NCBI GenBank assembly: GCA_020080175.1
Contig: JAGHQL010000074.1
Location: forward strand, 53,662-117,661
DNA from: Glutinoglossum americanum
Taxonomy: Eukaryota > Ascomycota > Geoglossomycetes > Geoglossales > Geoglossaceae
Length of the DNA: 64,000 nt
Direction: 5' to 3'
Both the position numbers and the translations under genes were made by a program. The notes beneath the pieces were generated by a model. It worked only from the letters and a program-made list of their open reading frames with translations, had not been told where the DNA came from and did not search any database. Shown one piece after another: positions 24,216 to 37,190 of this stretch; position 1 is the first letter of the stretch; every line of letters begins with the position of its first letter.

Positions 24216-27200
24216 ATGGACGAGTATACGGACAACTCACTCTCATGTCTTATAGACAACAAACGAGACTGGGATCTGTTCAACGATCACATAGACTATT
24301 ATCAATCAGATCAATCAGTGGCAGAGAACAAGAAGCCATGCATAGAGTTGTCGCTTAGCTCACCGGAATGGTCTGACAGGCAAGGCTTCTCTAGCCCTTC
24401 TACAGCATATTGGTGCAATAATCCAGAGGAAACAGGTTGGATCGGCCCACCGGCGTCATGTGTTGCTGATCCCTCTTGGTCTGCTTCAAACACCATTACT
24501 TATGGGGATGTATTAGACCAGAGCTCTGGCAATGCCATCGCCGCCGTGTATCCAGCAGCGTTCGAATATTCTGCCAACCAGGAGCAACTTGGAGTTCCTT
24601 CTGGTACTTCTCTAGGTGCAGATTTGTCTGAATACGAAGCCCAAATAGCCACTCAGCCGACAATAACACAGCATGATCAGAACAAGACGACGTTTCCCTC
24701 CGAAACATTGATATATCCACCAATAAGCATTCAAAACTCTCCGGCATATCCATTTTCAGCGTCGGAATCTTCCCTGATCCCATCCACTTGGGTTTCACAA
24801 ACTAGCTCGGGCTCGACATCACCAACTCAACTTGTTGAGTACCAGGACAAAATTACACTTCATGGGTTATCCGGAAATGAGCCAGATATTCGAGAGTTTT
24901 TCGATGAATCCAATGGCAGTTATACTTCCTCCGATATGCAGGGTGGTTCTCGACAATTCACGAGCCCACAAGACGCACCCAGGATTAGGTCTTTTAGCTT
25001 GGCGCTAGACGACACGGAAAGCTCGGATCTTATGGACTGCTTGCATACGGGTACTAAGCCGGAGCAACTCTCTTCTCGGGCAGCACTTGTTAGTGGGTTC
25101 TCCGAGAAACCGTACGACACTTGCTTTGGAATGGTAAGTGACTAGATTATTGTGGAAAGCAAAAACTGACCCCTTTAGGTTATTTTGAAAGTCTCTTGCT
25201 CCACTGAACTAGAGGGAACCACAAGTCGTATACCCCTGAGCACTCAGATGTGCGGAAGCTTGTTAAAGTTTTATTACGAGGTCTCCAACAAATATGCCGG
25301 CCTTGTAGACTCACCAACATTAAGCAGACTTAATCAGGATTTCTTAGTCACACTTGCAGCAACACTCATCGCGCCAAAGAGAGAAAAGGAACAGAAGCAG
25401 CGACTGAGGCCGAGAGAAATCGCCGTCGAGATCGTCATCTACGGGTTTCATGAAGATATGGATGCTGTTGGGAACTCTCTGTCCGAGGGCTGTCTCTATC
25501 TCCAGCATCCAAAGGAATGGGACACCCGTGTGGTTTATGTTAACCCCCAGTACTGGATACGTCCGGGCTCTCAGATGCCGAAGGTTGAAGGCATGTCCTT
25601 TGTGGCTGCTTCGAGTTTTGCTCCGTGCAGAGAGTCGCTGGATGAAACACGCACAAATCAGCTGCTTCGACTTTTTGATTGCGCTAATGGCCCGACCATA
25701 TATTCTGAAGTGAGGCCAAGCCATCGTCTACGAACTCATCTGCAAGAGTGGGTAATAGCTTCCGGGTAGTGTAACTTATGCTAACGCGAGTACAGTCATC
25801 AAATGAAGGCGCTTGCTATGATGGCAGAAAAAGAACAGGGCGCTGTTGAGGGTGCCAATTTCAAAACTTTGTGGGAAGTTTCAACTGACCTCTGTGGGCA
25901 AACCAGGTACGGTAGCTCTTCTGAGAAATTCCTTCAATTGATTGCATCGAACTTAACGGGTCTGGCCATATCAGCTATCGCCACGTTATTACGGGGAGGG
26001 CTCAGAGCACTCCTACCTTTTTTTATGGCGGATTACTAGCTGATGTGTGTTAATATTCCGGTATTATTATCTATATTTATCTAATCTGTATCAGGAGATG
26101 GGCCTGGGTAAGACACTGAGCATCCTGGCTCTCATTTCCTGGTTCCTTGACATACTAGGAAACGAGTCACCATCGACACAGGAGTCTGTTCCTCGTGCGA
26201 CCCTGGTTGTAGCACCAAAATCGAGTATGATGCATAAGACCTGAACTCCCTATTTATTTTCTAACATTTCTTAGCAATCCCCGGATGGCAACAGCAAATC
26301 CAAAGGTATCGCTTCTTTCCATCGACATTAGTGCAAATCATTTAACCATTAATTTAGGCATATTCACTCTGGGAAGGTACGCATGGCCTTATATCATGGC
26401 TCTAATCGGCATGCACTTTCCACCAACTTGCTTAGCTATGACATTGTCCTTACAAATTATGAAACATTGAGGTCTGAGTTCACTGGTAGAGGTCAAGACA
26501 GCCTCCTTTACTCGGGGGAATGGGCTCGAATTGTCCTTGACGAAGGTGAGCCCGACTATCCACTTTAACTAAGGGGTCCCTTGTATATATCCTAATAGAT
26601 AATCATCAACTCTAGCACACCATATTCGTAACCGCTCGTCGAAAACATTTGAGGCTGCTTCTGCAGTCCGCGCCAGGCGTCGGTGGTGCTTAACCGGAAC
26701 GCCTATCCACAACCGACTGGATGATTATGGAGCATTACTAAGCTTTATTAAGGTTCCTCCATTTACGAGCAAAGCCTTGTTCGACCATTGGTTGGCCAGT
26801 CCAATAAGTAACAACAAACCCGAAGGTCTCCGGAGACTAAAGGAGCTTGTTGCTGCTACTTGCCTTCGAAGAACCAAAGATACTGTCAAGGACCAACTGA
26901 AGCTTCCTCAGCGTATAGACAGGGAGGAAACGATCGAGTTGGATAGGAGTGAGCAAGAGTTGTATGATTTCTTCAAAGTTCGAACATCTGGCCTGGTTGC
27001 CGGGATGTTCTCCAAGGAGAAGTGGGCCGGCCAACAGCACCAGGGCAATATCTTGCCCTTAATTAATTTCCTAAGACTAATATGCAATCACGGGGAACAG
27101 CTCCTCCCTCTTCCTGCTCTGGAAGTGTGGCTTAGCCGGGACGCCTCTCCATTGGACTGGAATATTATGTGTAGCAACGACAGACGCTGTGCGCTCTGTA

Positions 27201-28153
27201 AAGTCGACATCAGCAGGGCGCAGTGTACAGATACCCTCCGGTGCGAATTCTGTCTCCATGTAGTTTGTTCGAAGTGTGCAGCAACAGATGACGAAGAAAA
27301 CTCCATGGACGAAGATTGGTGCCCATTATGCAGCAGGGAATCTGCAAATTCTAGGAGCCAGCAGTTTGCAAGCTCGTTTTCAAGAGACAGTGACTTGATA
27401 GCAGTGGACTACCGGCCTTCCACGAAAGTCAAAGCCCTGATAAATAACCTCCAACAGGAGCAGCGCCTCAATAATGCTGATTTGGAAGAAGCTCCTACTA
27501 AGAGGCACGCATCAACCCATATGTAGCAGTATGGGTGGATTTATTGACAATATGTTAGTGTCGTTTTTAGCTTCTGGACTAAGATGCTTGACAGGATCGA
27601 GCCTGCTTTGAGAGTGAACGGCTTTTTATTCCAACGGATAGACGGCCAGAAGTCTCTTGAACAGAGGATTAGTGCGCTCGATGCATTCAACAACGACCCA
27701 GCTTTTACGGTGATGCTTGCTAGTATTGGGAGCATCGCGGAAGGGTATGACCACACCTTCATACGATAAAAGATGATTTTGTGCTCACTTCTTCATGTGA
27801 TCACTTAGGGTCGATCTCACAGCTGCGAACTATGTGCACCTCATTGAGCCTCAATGGAATCCTATGATGGAAGAGCAAGCTCTTGATCGGGTTCACCGAA
27901 TAGGACAAAAGCGAGATGTAATAACAACCCGCTATATTGTAACCAGCTCCATCGAAACAGTGCGTTTTTTTCCCCAGAGCTCCCAGATCTTGTCTTCAAT
28001 TTGTCTTGCTGGGTCGAGGCTCACACACATGTAATTTAGTATGTTCAAGAGACCCAACGGCAGAAATTGAACCTGGTCGAACAATGTCTTGGGGATGTGG
28101 CGCTAACTGAGAGAGCGGTTGGTGAATATCGGTGGAAGGTTAGTACTTTCTGA
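24216..28153 (+). CDS. SNF2-family DNA-dependent ATPase with internal RING finger (Rad5/Rad16/HLTF-like)
   Basis: Eleven exons: 24216-25133, 25179-25747, 25796-25906, 25975-26044, 26095-26224, 26275-26305, 26358-26545, 26616-27522, 27559-27744, 27809-27959 and 28040-28153. They total 3,375 nt, or 1,124 residues with phases closing. The first 300 residues are low-complexity and probably disordered. Helicase motifs are GLLADEMGLGKT (about 553-563), LDEAHHIRNR (about 670), WCLTGTPIHNR, and the C-lobe DRVHRIGQKRD (about 1064). A C-rich RING-like finger (CALC...CEFC...CSKC...CPLC) sits between the lobes near 863-910, as in Rad5-type enzymes. Members remodel chromatin or act in DNA-damage tolerance, and the RING suggests ubiquitin-ligase activity. 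One required intron (27523-27558) is only 36 nt. A direct repeat lies on each side of the gene. Confidence 0.88.
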
Positions 28154-28702
28154 GGATTTGTATGGGCACCATTATGGAGCTAATGTGCCAAGCAGAGGCT
28201 GTTGGCGACTTTGGAGTAGATTACATAACATTGTGCCAACCGTCGCTTCAGTATCTGCGAGAATGCACGGGATGTCTCTAGGCGGTCTATTCATGACATC
28301 GAGCCCGAGGGGTCGAATTCGACTGCCCTCCACCAAGTTCTGATACTAGAGAGATATTAGTGTAAAGTAGATAGCGAGTAGTAAGTAAATTCGGAATCAC
28401 TATATCCCAGCCCATAGTCAATCCCCGACTGCTTGCAAGTGGACTCATGGCCTATACTATCGGCTTGCCTCTGAGGGAGCTACAGTAAAACTCTACTAGC
28501 AAGTGATTAGAGCCTAGCGGTGTGCATGGCGTGATACCTAACTACTGCTCCTTGATATCCCCTCGTTTGTACGCAATCCAATATATGCAATCTAACCTAT
28601 TTACATGCTTCCTCTGTGCCTCGTAACCTGCTTCCAATTACCAGATCGTGCCTCCATTTGCTCAGCTTGATCACATCCCGATGATGACGGTTTCGGTAGA
28701 AT
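28154..28702. other. intergenic region between convergent genes
   Basis: Holds the 3' ends of the SNF2 gene and of the NLR on the opposite strand, plus the right direct repeat. No other gene. Confidence 0.5.
28547..28639 (+). repeat. about 95-bp direct repeat, right copy (left copy 23551-23650)
   Basis: Same block order as the left copy, starting GCTCCTTGATATCCCCT and ending GCTTCCAAT. Changes such as TGTATG against TGTACG and AACTTG against AACCTG are transitions. It lies just downstream of the NLR stop codon. Confidence 0.75.
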
Positions 28703-31700
28703 TTAGGAGCTTGGGTCATCTTGTGATTCCTTTCTTCTCTGCTCTTCTGCCCAGTTCACTAGCTGATCCCATGTCATTCCTAGCCATTTCGAGATGTTCC
28801 GGGCGCCCCGTTCCATAGACGGAGTTCTTGTCTCTTCACGCTGATACCTATGGTTCTCTTTGTCTCGTTTGGCCTGAACAGAGGCATTCGGATCCGCGCC
28901 GGACAAGAGGAGAAACCTCATCAACTCGGCGGCTGCTTCACTTGTTTTCGTTGCAGCTATATACAGTGGACTTCTTTTGTAGCGGTTGATCGTCTTTTCC
29001 AAGTTGACGTCGGCACCGCATTCAACCAGCGCTTTCGCTAACACAACAGAGCAAGTCGTCTCCGCTACTGCCTTTAATGCGGCTCCCAAGTCCACCAAGC
29101 TGAGTTTTCCAGAAGAAGCTCGCTCTTTCCAGAGGTTTGACAACCGTATCTGTTGCATAGGACCCTTTGTGGCCCTAATAAGGGGTGGACTCGTGATGCA
29201 CGGATCCCCATACCACCGGGATTTTGAGAAGTTCTTCTCCCAGATTTCAAATACTTCTGCAGTACTAAAGCTCATTGCAGCTTCATGAACTTCCATATCC
29301 CTATACGAGTTACAGGGTTTGGTTTGGATTTCGGCAAAAATCCAGCTCAGAACCTCTATATTATCGCCTTTCATAGATTCAGCGATGATGCTGTACCAGT
29401 GATAATCTGTGGGAGTAAGAGTCTTGAGTAGAAGCTGAACCATTGCCAAAGGTCCGGTGAATGCAGCCAATTTTCTCAGCTCATGTTTGACCTCGGGAGG
29501 CAGCTTGTGAAATTGCGGCAAGAGGCGGCCCACTTCATCTAGTTTGCCCAATGTAATCAAATCGAATAATAATGGTTGAATCTCGTTGTCATTGGGATTG
29601 TCAACTGGTTGATTCAGGTTTGGGGCACCATGTTGATGGCACCGAAGCCAGTGCTTCTGGAATTGGCTTTGTGACTTAAATCCCATAGTGGCAAAGGTAC
29701 ATGTCGGAACCGTACATTTAAATGGACGATCGTGACAATCGACGTGGCTATCGCGAAGTGATCTGGTTTCGAAAGCGATTCGCTGAGAATGACAGACTAG
29801 ATACTTGCATCTGAAAAGAAGTGCTCCATAGTGGCCCTGTAATCTTGAACAGTTACAGTTTGTAGAGTGTCCTGATCCGGGGCAGAGCATCGCTTCTAAC
29901 TGTTCGTAGATGCATGCTGAAGAGTATGACAAAGTAAATGGGTCGGAATCCATCCACGAATCGTCTGTGTTCCAGCACCTTTGTTAGTTCTAAACTAATA
30001 ATATCTCTCGTAGCTTCTACATGTAAATATTATGGGGAAAAGGATTTCACATACCTTCATCAAACCGCCAGTCACCCACGTCAAGCTGGCGGAATTTCGA
30101 AGCGTGACACAACATAGTATACAACTTTGGCCACTTTTCTTTAAAAGTCTCAAGTTCACTATACTCCGGAGTGTGTTTGCTTAGGTCCTTATATCCCATA
30201 TTCTCACGCTCAGTAATAAAATTTTCAAGCAATGTGATCAGCTCATCTGGCGGAGTTTGATTGCGAAGCATTCCCGCGCATTTTCGCACCAGTTCCACCC
30301 ATTGAGAAGCCGCAAAGGCATGTAGACGATATCCACCTGAAATTATATTCTCGGTTAAGTATCCCTTTTCTATTTCGGGGTTAAAGGGATCTAGGCAGAG
30401 ATAGGTTAGGCATGTTGTGGTGAGGTCAACGGTCGCCTGCATCAAGCTGAAGAGGCTGTCAGTTTGTCGACCGAAAAGATATCTTTCGACTCATTAGCTG
30501 TGAAGCCTCTATATATTGCGGCATAATGGCTTACTCCATTACTGTGAAGTGTACAAAATGCAGATGGTCGCCGAGGACCTCTACAATAGGACCGCAGAGT
30601 TGAGCAATATTGAGGGAGCCCTCAATGCGAGGCAGGTGGTCCAGCCGACCAGGCACAATGCATAATGCTTGTTCAACTTCGTTGCGTGTGAGCGGCACAG
30701 GAGAACATCCTATCCATCCCAAAACTCGTCTTGCTCGTTCTCGAAAATTTGGCTGTAAATTATCGAGTCGTCCGAGAACGCGAGCATACCTTCACCATGA
30801 AATGTTATGTTATAGCCCGTAATTGGTCAAGGGAAAAGTAACTCACGCTTCATCCAAGCTCTCTGGAAGTATACTGAGTTCGCTCCGGATTAAATCAAGG
30901 TTATGGCACATCGTTATGCCGTCCATCACGATCCTTGTATACAGGAACATACCTGTACATGCCAAGTTTAGGGGGGATGCTTCGAATAGACATGAAATCA
31001 GAGAGACTAATTTGTAGGACTTACCCTTAGCCTTTGCTGCTAGGGGTGCTAACAGAGCTTTTACCTCCGAGCATACCCGTGCGTCGAAATTGGAGTCACA
31101 CAGCCATTGCTGGGTTCTGCTTGTAATATATGCTTGAAGGCATCCAGCATTCTTGTGGTCCACTCGGATGGTTTGTACATTGTCTTTCAGAATACTAGCA
31201 ATATCATCTTCGAGTCTGCTACTTATTAGAAGTTTTGTTTTATTGCAGTGTTTTAAGATATCCAAGAGTGTACGGAGAGTTATTTGTCGCTCAAGCCGGG
31301 TGATCTCGTCCAGGCCATCCATGATAATGTATGTCGGTTCCGTACACTCCAATAATTTCGACAAGGTTTCTTGAACGAAGTTGGTGTTGTTTTTCAGATT
31401 TCTTCGGTCCGACTGAAACGCGTCGCAGAGGATACTTTGTAGGTTCCGATCCTCTGAGACAAGCTGAAAGATTAAAGAGTGGAAGATTGAGATGGTGGAT
31501 GTGCTATTGCTTTCCCTATAGCTTAAGAAAGCAAAAAGTGTACCAGTACGAGTTAACGCCCTTGCTTTTTCCACAATCTGAGATGATAGATATGTTTTTC
31601 CTAGCCAGGGCTAGTATTAGCGCAGTTGCAGTGAAGGATCACGGGAGGCAGACGAGCCCAGCGTCGATGTTAACCGTAAAATAAATTAACGTAAAAACAG

Positions 31701-32646
31701 TTTCAAAATACCTGCTCCGGGTATGCCTTGAAGCCATACAAGCCTCGTAGTTGCATCATCGGGATCTAGCCAACTGTTGAAGGTCTTTTCTTTCTGTAGC
31801 CAACGCCCAGCATCCTTGCAACATGTTCTACGGAACCGGTCTAGCTCGCCATCATACAACCTTGGACGTATGTAAGCGTCTACGGACTCAAAGTCTTGGC
31901 GCTCCTGAAACTCCCGGGTTCGCTCGTAATGGTCCAGAGCTGCATTTCGTGCGTCGTGCGCCTCTGTGATATGTTCTAGGTTGACTTCATTGGACATAAG
32001 AAGCCCGTGCCGCTCTATATTGGCCGCAACTAATTCAATTCTCGTCTTGTGTCTAGGCCACACTGATTCAAATAGAAGCTCCCAGCCTGATAAGTTATGA
32101 GTGTCTGAGCCTTCGTGACGGTTTTCTGTAACGATAAGGGACAAGCTACTTACGCTTGGCACCAAAAAAATTCAGGGCGGTGAGATAGAAGTCGAGAATG
32201 TCCTTGAAAAAGAGACACAGAATGTCGTTGATACGGTCATTGGAGCTGAAAAGTTGAGCATACTCTCCAAATAGAGGTAGTTTTTCACCAATATCAGCCA
32301 TAGCATTAACGACGGCATCGAAAGACACTATGAGGTTTTTGGTTGTCTGAAGAAGAAACCTTATTGGCCCCCATATCAGAGCAAGAATATCAGCTTTCGC
32401 CTGCACAAACGTATTGATCACTTCGCTATACTGTCTCAGTCGCTCGAGGTACGGCTCGATTCTGCGAAGATGTCGGAGATGGCCTCGCCTGGACTGTTCC
32501 TCTTGGAGCTTATCGGCAGCATCGTAGACCTCTTCTATACAGGTTGTTTTCTGGATCTCTGCAAACAGAGTTGGGTTCTTGAGGCTTCTCTGAAATTCGC
32601 ATTTTGCGCGTTCGAAGGCCTCTTGGATTCGGTGGTTAGCAGCCAT
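28703..32646 (-). CDS. NLR receptor: DUF7708-like, NACHT, C2H2 zinc finger, ankyrin
   Basis: Fungal NLRs are nucleotide-switched sensors, many linked to non-self recognition and programmed cell death. Seven exons (32154-32646, 31712-32086, 31025-31600, 30847-30952, 30535-30789, 30055-30482, 28703-29964) total 3,495 nt and encode 1,164 residues with correct phases. The helical N-terminus resembles the DUF7708 domain placed before many fungal NACHT domains. NACHT starts near residue 280: WLQGIPGAGKTYLSS has its P-loop Lys created across an intron, and YIIMDGLDEI (about 380) is Walker B. A winged-helix-like region with HFVHFTVMEYLF follows. The C-terminus has a Cys/His cluster, a C2H2 finger (FKCTVPTC...HWLRCHQ, about 823-853), and one or two degenerate ankyrin repeats (about 1056-1110). 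It appears intact. Confidence 0.88.
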
Positions 32647-33420
32647 GATCGCGAACTATATGGGTTGAAAGGAATGAATATGCCAACGGTGATGTTGAGA
32701 TATGACAAGCAGATCTCTGTAGCCTGCAATGCTGAATTGAGGCTGTGCCCATGTCCGCCTCGCCTCTGCCTTGGTCACTACTCAAGGCGAAGCTCCAAGT
32801 TTAAAGCTAGCCAATAGCGAAGAAGGGGCTCAGGATGCGCAACAAGCACGGCAGCACAATTGTAGCCAATCGCCTGTTAGATATCCAGCTTAAATTCTAG
32901 TACTATATGTTTTGATGTGAGACGATAGTCTAACAGGCCAAATTCACTACGACTCCCACCATGGCTTCTCAACCCCAAGTTTAGGGGGTATAACGTATTT
33001 TCACGGCGAATTCGCTTGACCCCATGAATATGCTTAGTAGTTTCTAGGGACGGTGCCGCGCAGCAAGGAAATAAGATGTGACCGGAGCTGAAAGCAAAGC
33101 ACACCACCCTTCTCGACAACCACCCCACCAGAGCCTGCGCCCTATTTGCAGGCTAAACTACACTATACCCCTGGTATTGCAGCTGCCGCGAACAAGATAT
33201 GTGGGTGCTAAGAAGTGCGATTGGGTGCTGTTGGGTTGTTGGGTTGAGAAGTGGAGAGGTTCTATTCCGTGAGTTGTGAGTTGTGTTGTGTTTTAAAACT
33301 AAAAACCAAGAATAAACTTTTGAGTGGGGTTCGCACGAGGGCTTGCCCTCAGCAACATTACTTTCCGACAGGTGCCTAGGAGGATGGGTGTGCCAAGGGG
33401 TGTCGAGAGTTTCGAGAACA
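32647..33420. other. intergenic region
   Basis: Upstream region of the NLR gene. Short frames at 32877-33128 and 33153-33458 on the minus strand have no features. No gene. Confidence 0.45.
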
Positions 33421-34307
33421 CCATCATAGAAAGCGACCAGTGAAACAATCAGAAGCACAAAAACATCTTCCCCAGTATCTCAGGCAAGCAGAGATAAAAC
33501 TGATGAAAATGATTTGTTCACAACAGCTGGAGACAGTGCAAATACCAGCACCACAGTGATCAACTCCATGCACAAGCATAGAGGGAGTCAATTGAGAGAC
33601 AAGAATAAGTATAATCACGATCTGACTCCTTAGAGCCATTTCAGAGATTAAACTATTGACGAGTCAGCGATGCATGGGAAAAATCGAAGAGCACGGTGAA
33701 AGTAGAGTAGTAGAGGTAAAGAGAAGCGAGAAATACCTGGAAAGAACAGATACTACACTTGAATCTATCGATTTCTTGGGATGGCTATCCTGATACAGAA
33801 TCCAGTTTTGGTCTTGGGTGCTTGAGGCGGTATTTGGGGGTGCTTAAGAGGGCGCTTGAGAGAGTTGAGAAATAGAGGCATAAGCACAAACAGGGAGGAT
33901 CTGTACGGTCTGCAATAAATGATGTTGTAGGTAAAAGGGCTCATGCTTAAGAGGGCGCTCAAAAGAGCACTCATGAGAGCAAATCATAAGGCCTCGAGAA
34001 AAATAGAGGTACGAGTAGAGAGTGGATCTGTTGCATAGCTCGCAAAGATATGTTGTTTTCTTTTGAATGGCTTGCCTAATGCCCCCCTCGGCCCGATGCA
34101 AAACACTCACTCCTTTTTGTCCACTAGGCGAATGGTAGACTAGCTTAAATATAGACCATGCCACACTATTCTTCCTGTTTTAGAGTTGCCTTCACAGTTG
34201 AAGATTGTTCTTTCAAAGTTGATTGCTTTATTACAGAGCAAGTAAAGCACTGGGAAACAGGTTCTACATGAAAAAGAAACATTGAAGTCTGTCCTAGAAG
34301 CAGATAG
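33421..34307. repeat. dispersed repeat family A, copy 2 (longest)
   Basis: The left half matches copy 1 (22870-23270) and the right half matches copy 3 (37191-37693), so this is the fullest example, near 890 bp. Shared blocks with copy 3 include TATAAGGCCTCGAGAAAAATA-like sequence near 33,990 and GAAACAGGTTCTACA near 34,255. Internal GCTTAAGAG words recur. Transitions dominate the differences (CATAGCTCGC here against CATAGCCCGC in copy 3). It has no identified protein and no proven terminal repeats. The frame 34166-34504 (minus) overlaps its end and is doubtful. Confidence 0.75.
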
Positions 34308-35792
34308 GTATCGTTTAACCCAATAACATCATTGTATGTGATATTGTCGAGCTGATGATCAGGATCCTGGAGAATAGCTGAGGGCAAATCCACTCCTGAA
34401 CACCTGTTGGCCACTTTTACTGTTCTCATGCTGCGCTGCTCTTTCTTATCTCTGTTTTGCAAAGAAGTAACTGTATATAATGGTAGGATTGTCACCTCTA
34501 GCAAAATGTAATGCCAGTTTGACCTCTATTGACATATAAACTATTCCCTAGAAGCTCACACTATTTTCAGGAGCTCTTGCTGCTACAAACCTCCGGTGCA
34601 CTCCATTATCGACTCAATTTCGGAGATCTTCCTACATGGCGATAAATGAGACCTCTGCGGTGTCACTCTCGTTGCAACCATAAACCCTTATCCCCACATG
34701 TTCCCTTGGTCTCTATTCCGATGTGACTCCGACACCTTAATTCTGTCTTTGGCGTCTACGGAATGCAGGAACTTGATAAAGTCACTTATGGCGAGACCAA
34801 CTACTCGGAATATGAAAGTTTGGGGAGCGATAACGTGTCGTTAACTACTTTGTTGATGACAGTAATTGTCACTTGACGGGTTTTGCCTGAAGAAAAGGTG
34901 GCACGGACCTCTGAGAACACTTTGGGCAAGTCCCCGAGACTGATGTTGAGCCGAACACCGCATCCCCGCTTGGTCGGGCGTCTGGACAGTAATGATAATT
35001 CGCCGGAACGGAGTCACAACGCGTGTAGTCTCTTGTAACCTGCTGGTGTTTGCGCTCCTTCTTGCACTGCCTATAAATTTTGATGATTTCGGTGTATGTG
35101 CACATAGTAATGAGATCCACAAGTGGTATGATGTACTTTGGGGAAGATGGGCTGCGAGGAAAAGGTGCTGTGGAGAAGTCGTTGGCATTCTGTCCTTTTG
35201 AACCTCCGTCCGCCTACTGTTACGGTTGCCTAAATGGAGGCTTGGCGGCTTCGGTGATTGCTGCATGCTAGGATGCAGTAGAAAAGGAATCGGCTAAGCA
35301 CAGAAGGGCAGGTTGGCAGAGTTGCGTGAAGGTGATTGTGGTTCGATTGGTCTGAGTGCGGGTTTTATCAATGGCTAAGGCGCTGGCAAATTACATATGT
35401 ACTTGGGGTTGAAGTCTCTGCCCACTCCCATTTTTTGTGGGGGGGCATGGACAGTGCAGGGATTATTTGACAGGCGAAAAATAAGTCTACCCCACCATTC
35501 CATTAGAGCAACACCCTGTCAGTCCACATCAACAAAAAGTCTCACGCTCATATTTTAAGCATGATACTCAATTTTTCATATTTGCCAATAAGTTGGAGGA
35601 TTTCGGTTGGCACCCACACCTTTCTTGCCCCACCCTCTAAGTTCTGTGCCCGCTCCCGCCAAGCAATATCACGTGTGAGCAGAGAACATCAACTGAGCCG
35701 CAAGACTTACTAAAGTCGTCGCCACGGAAGAGCCAACCAAACGAAACTCATACTAGCACTTCCCAACTTCCCGTTCTGGCAACTCTGCTGCA
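34308..35792. other. intergenic region
   Basis: No supportable gene. Frames at 34841-35266 (minus) and 34992-35271 (plus) overlap each other. A CACGTG motif lies at 35670-35675, about 120 bp before the kinase start, and may be regulatory. Confidence 0.4.
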
Positions 35793-36716
35793 ATGATGAC
35801 CAGGGACAACCGGATCCTCGGCATGGGAAGTTCCGGAACAGTGTCCTTGTATAAGGAGAACACTGTTCTAAAAGGCTATGTGGTCTGGTTGGACGGCCGA
35901 CAGTACTCCTTCAGAGATCCACCAGACGACTGCATATTATCCCTCGAGCGAGAACGCGAAGCATATGAAAGACTGGGCAATCATCCTCATATCTTACGGT
36001 ATCTCGGCATTGTCGAGGTAGAGCCAGGCGTACGATCCTTGCACTTTGAGCTAGCTTCGAAAGGCAACCTCCGATTATTCATACGTAATAACGAACTAGG
36101 TGCTGTCACCGACCAAAAACGGCTTTCTTGGATTACTGGGCTGGCATCCGCTCTCGAGCATGTTCACTCCCGAGAAGTTATCCATTGTGATCTTAGCTGT
36201 CGCAACATCCTCCTGACCAAAGATGATACTGCCAAATTAAGTGATTTTGGAGGGGCGAAACTGGGTGGGAAAGAGCCAAGTTACTCTGAGGAGCCTTGGT
36301 ATGAGTTGCCCCCTCGTGAGAGGACATGGGAGGCAAGGCCATATGTAAAAAGAGAAATTTTCGCGTTCGGTTGTCTTATGTACGAGATTATGGCCTGGGA
36401 GAAACCGTTCGGCGAATTAACCGCCGAACAGGTTGAGAAGAGCTATGCCCATGAAGAGTTTCCCGACCTTAGTGGTGTTCTCGGGGCAGATATAATCCGC
36501 AGGTGTTGGAATGAGGAATTTGAAACTGCTAAGGATGTCGAAATCGCTTTGCACACTCTTGCGGATCTTCCGGACAGCGTGCAAAACACGGAGGAAGCTG
36601 TCTCCGCAATGCAGAACGGGATGTCTGTAGCGTACATGATTCTCAGGTTTTGGCGCCGATGCTGGGCAGGCTGGTGGTCAGCATGGGAGACATGGGGAAA
36701 ATTGTCTAGAAAATAA
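35793..36716 (+). CDS. small protein kinase, catalytic motifs intact
   Basis: A single-exon protein of 307 residues. It shows the Gly-rich loop GMGSSGTV (10-17), a lysine at VLKGY (27), EREREAYERLGNHPHILRYLG, and the catalytic loop HCDLSCRNILL with Asp133. SDFGGAKL follows with the DFG Asp near 151, and EIFAFGCLMYEIM comes later. The LSCRN loop is of the type often seen in tyrosine-kinase-like sequences, but substrate specificity cannot be read from this. The activation segment is short (YELPPRER at the APE position). The tail is Trp/Arg-rich and hydrophobic and may associate with a membrane. It is a likely paralogue of the kinase-like genes at 15.8 and 17.4 kb and lies between two NLR genes. 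Confidence 0.85.
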   Translation: MMTRDNRILGMGSSGTVSLYKENTVLKGYVVWLDGRQYSFRDPPDDCILSLEREREAYERLGNHPHILRYLGIVEVEPGVRSLHFELASKGNLRLFIRNNELGAVTDQKRLSWITGLASALEHVHSREVIHCDLSCRNILLTKDDTAKLSDFGGAKLGGKEPSYSEEPWYELPPRERTWEARPYVKREIFAFGCLMYEIMAWEKPFGELTAEQVEKSYAHEEFPDLSGVLGADIIRRCWNEEFETAKDVEIALHTLADLPDSVQNTEEAVSAMQNGMSVAYMILRFWRRCWAGWWSAWETWGKLSRK

Positions 36717-37190
36717 AGATAGTGGGTGATATTGTGAAGAGGACTTATTGCCGTCTTCTATGACCCCCTGTGACAATTCGCTACTTCACCCATCTTTACT
36801 TTATCTGGTTGGCCGTTGCTGAGTCGTTATGTGGCTGATAAGGTGAAAGCTTTGAAGAAAGAGAAACACTGGTTTGGCACATATCAAGGAGGAAAATCGC
36901 CTCTCATTCAGGTTCATCGGTGACGAATGTCAGGAGCATGAACGCAAGACGAAGCATGAAAACAAAGAATCTTTGACCGTCAAGGAAGCCGCCTCGCGTT
37001 TGCTTCCGAGATCGGCCTTGGTGTTTCTTTTCCCGTGTATTGCCTGCCCTCCGCGAATTCTTCCTTGTTTTAGATCAGTCTTGTCTTATCGGCAACACCG
37101 AACAACCAATAATGATATTTACATTTATGGATTACATCAATGCTAAGCGACCCCACACCTGTCATACCCCGCCATACCCTAAAAAATAGT
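36717..37190. other. intergenic region
   Basis: The 90-codon frame at 36874-37146 is featureless. No gene recognised. Confidence 0.4.

Noticed and set aside
34166-34504. 112-codon minus-strand frame at the edge of repeat copy 2.
   Set aside because: Overlaps the repeat and has no recognisable domain; the matching part of copy 3 does not keep the frame.
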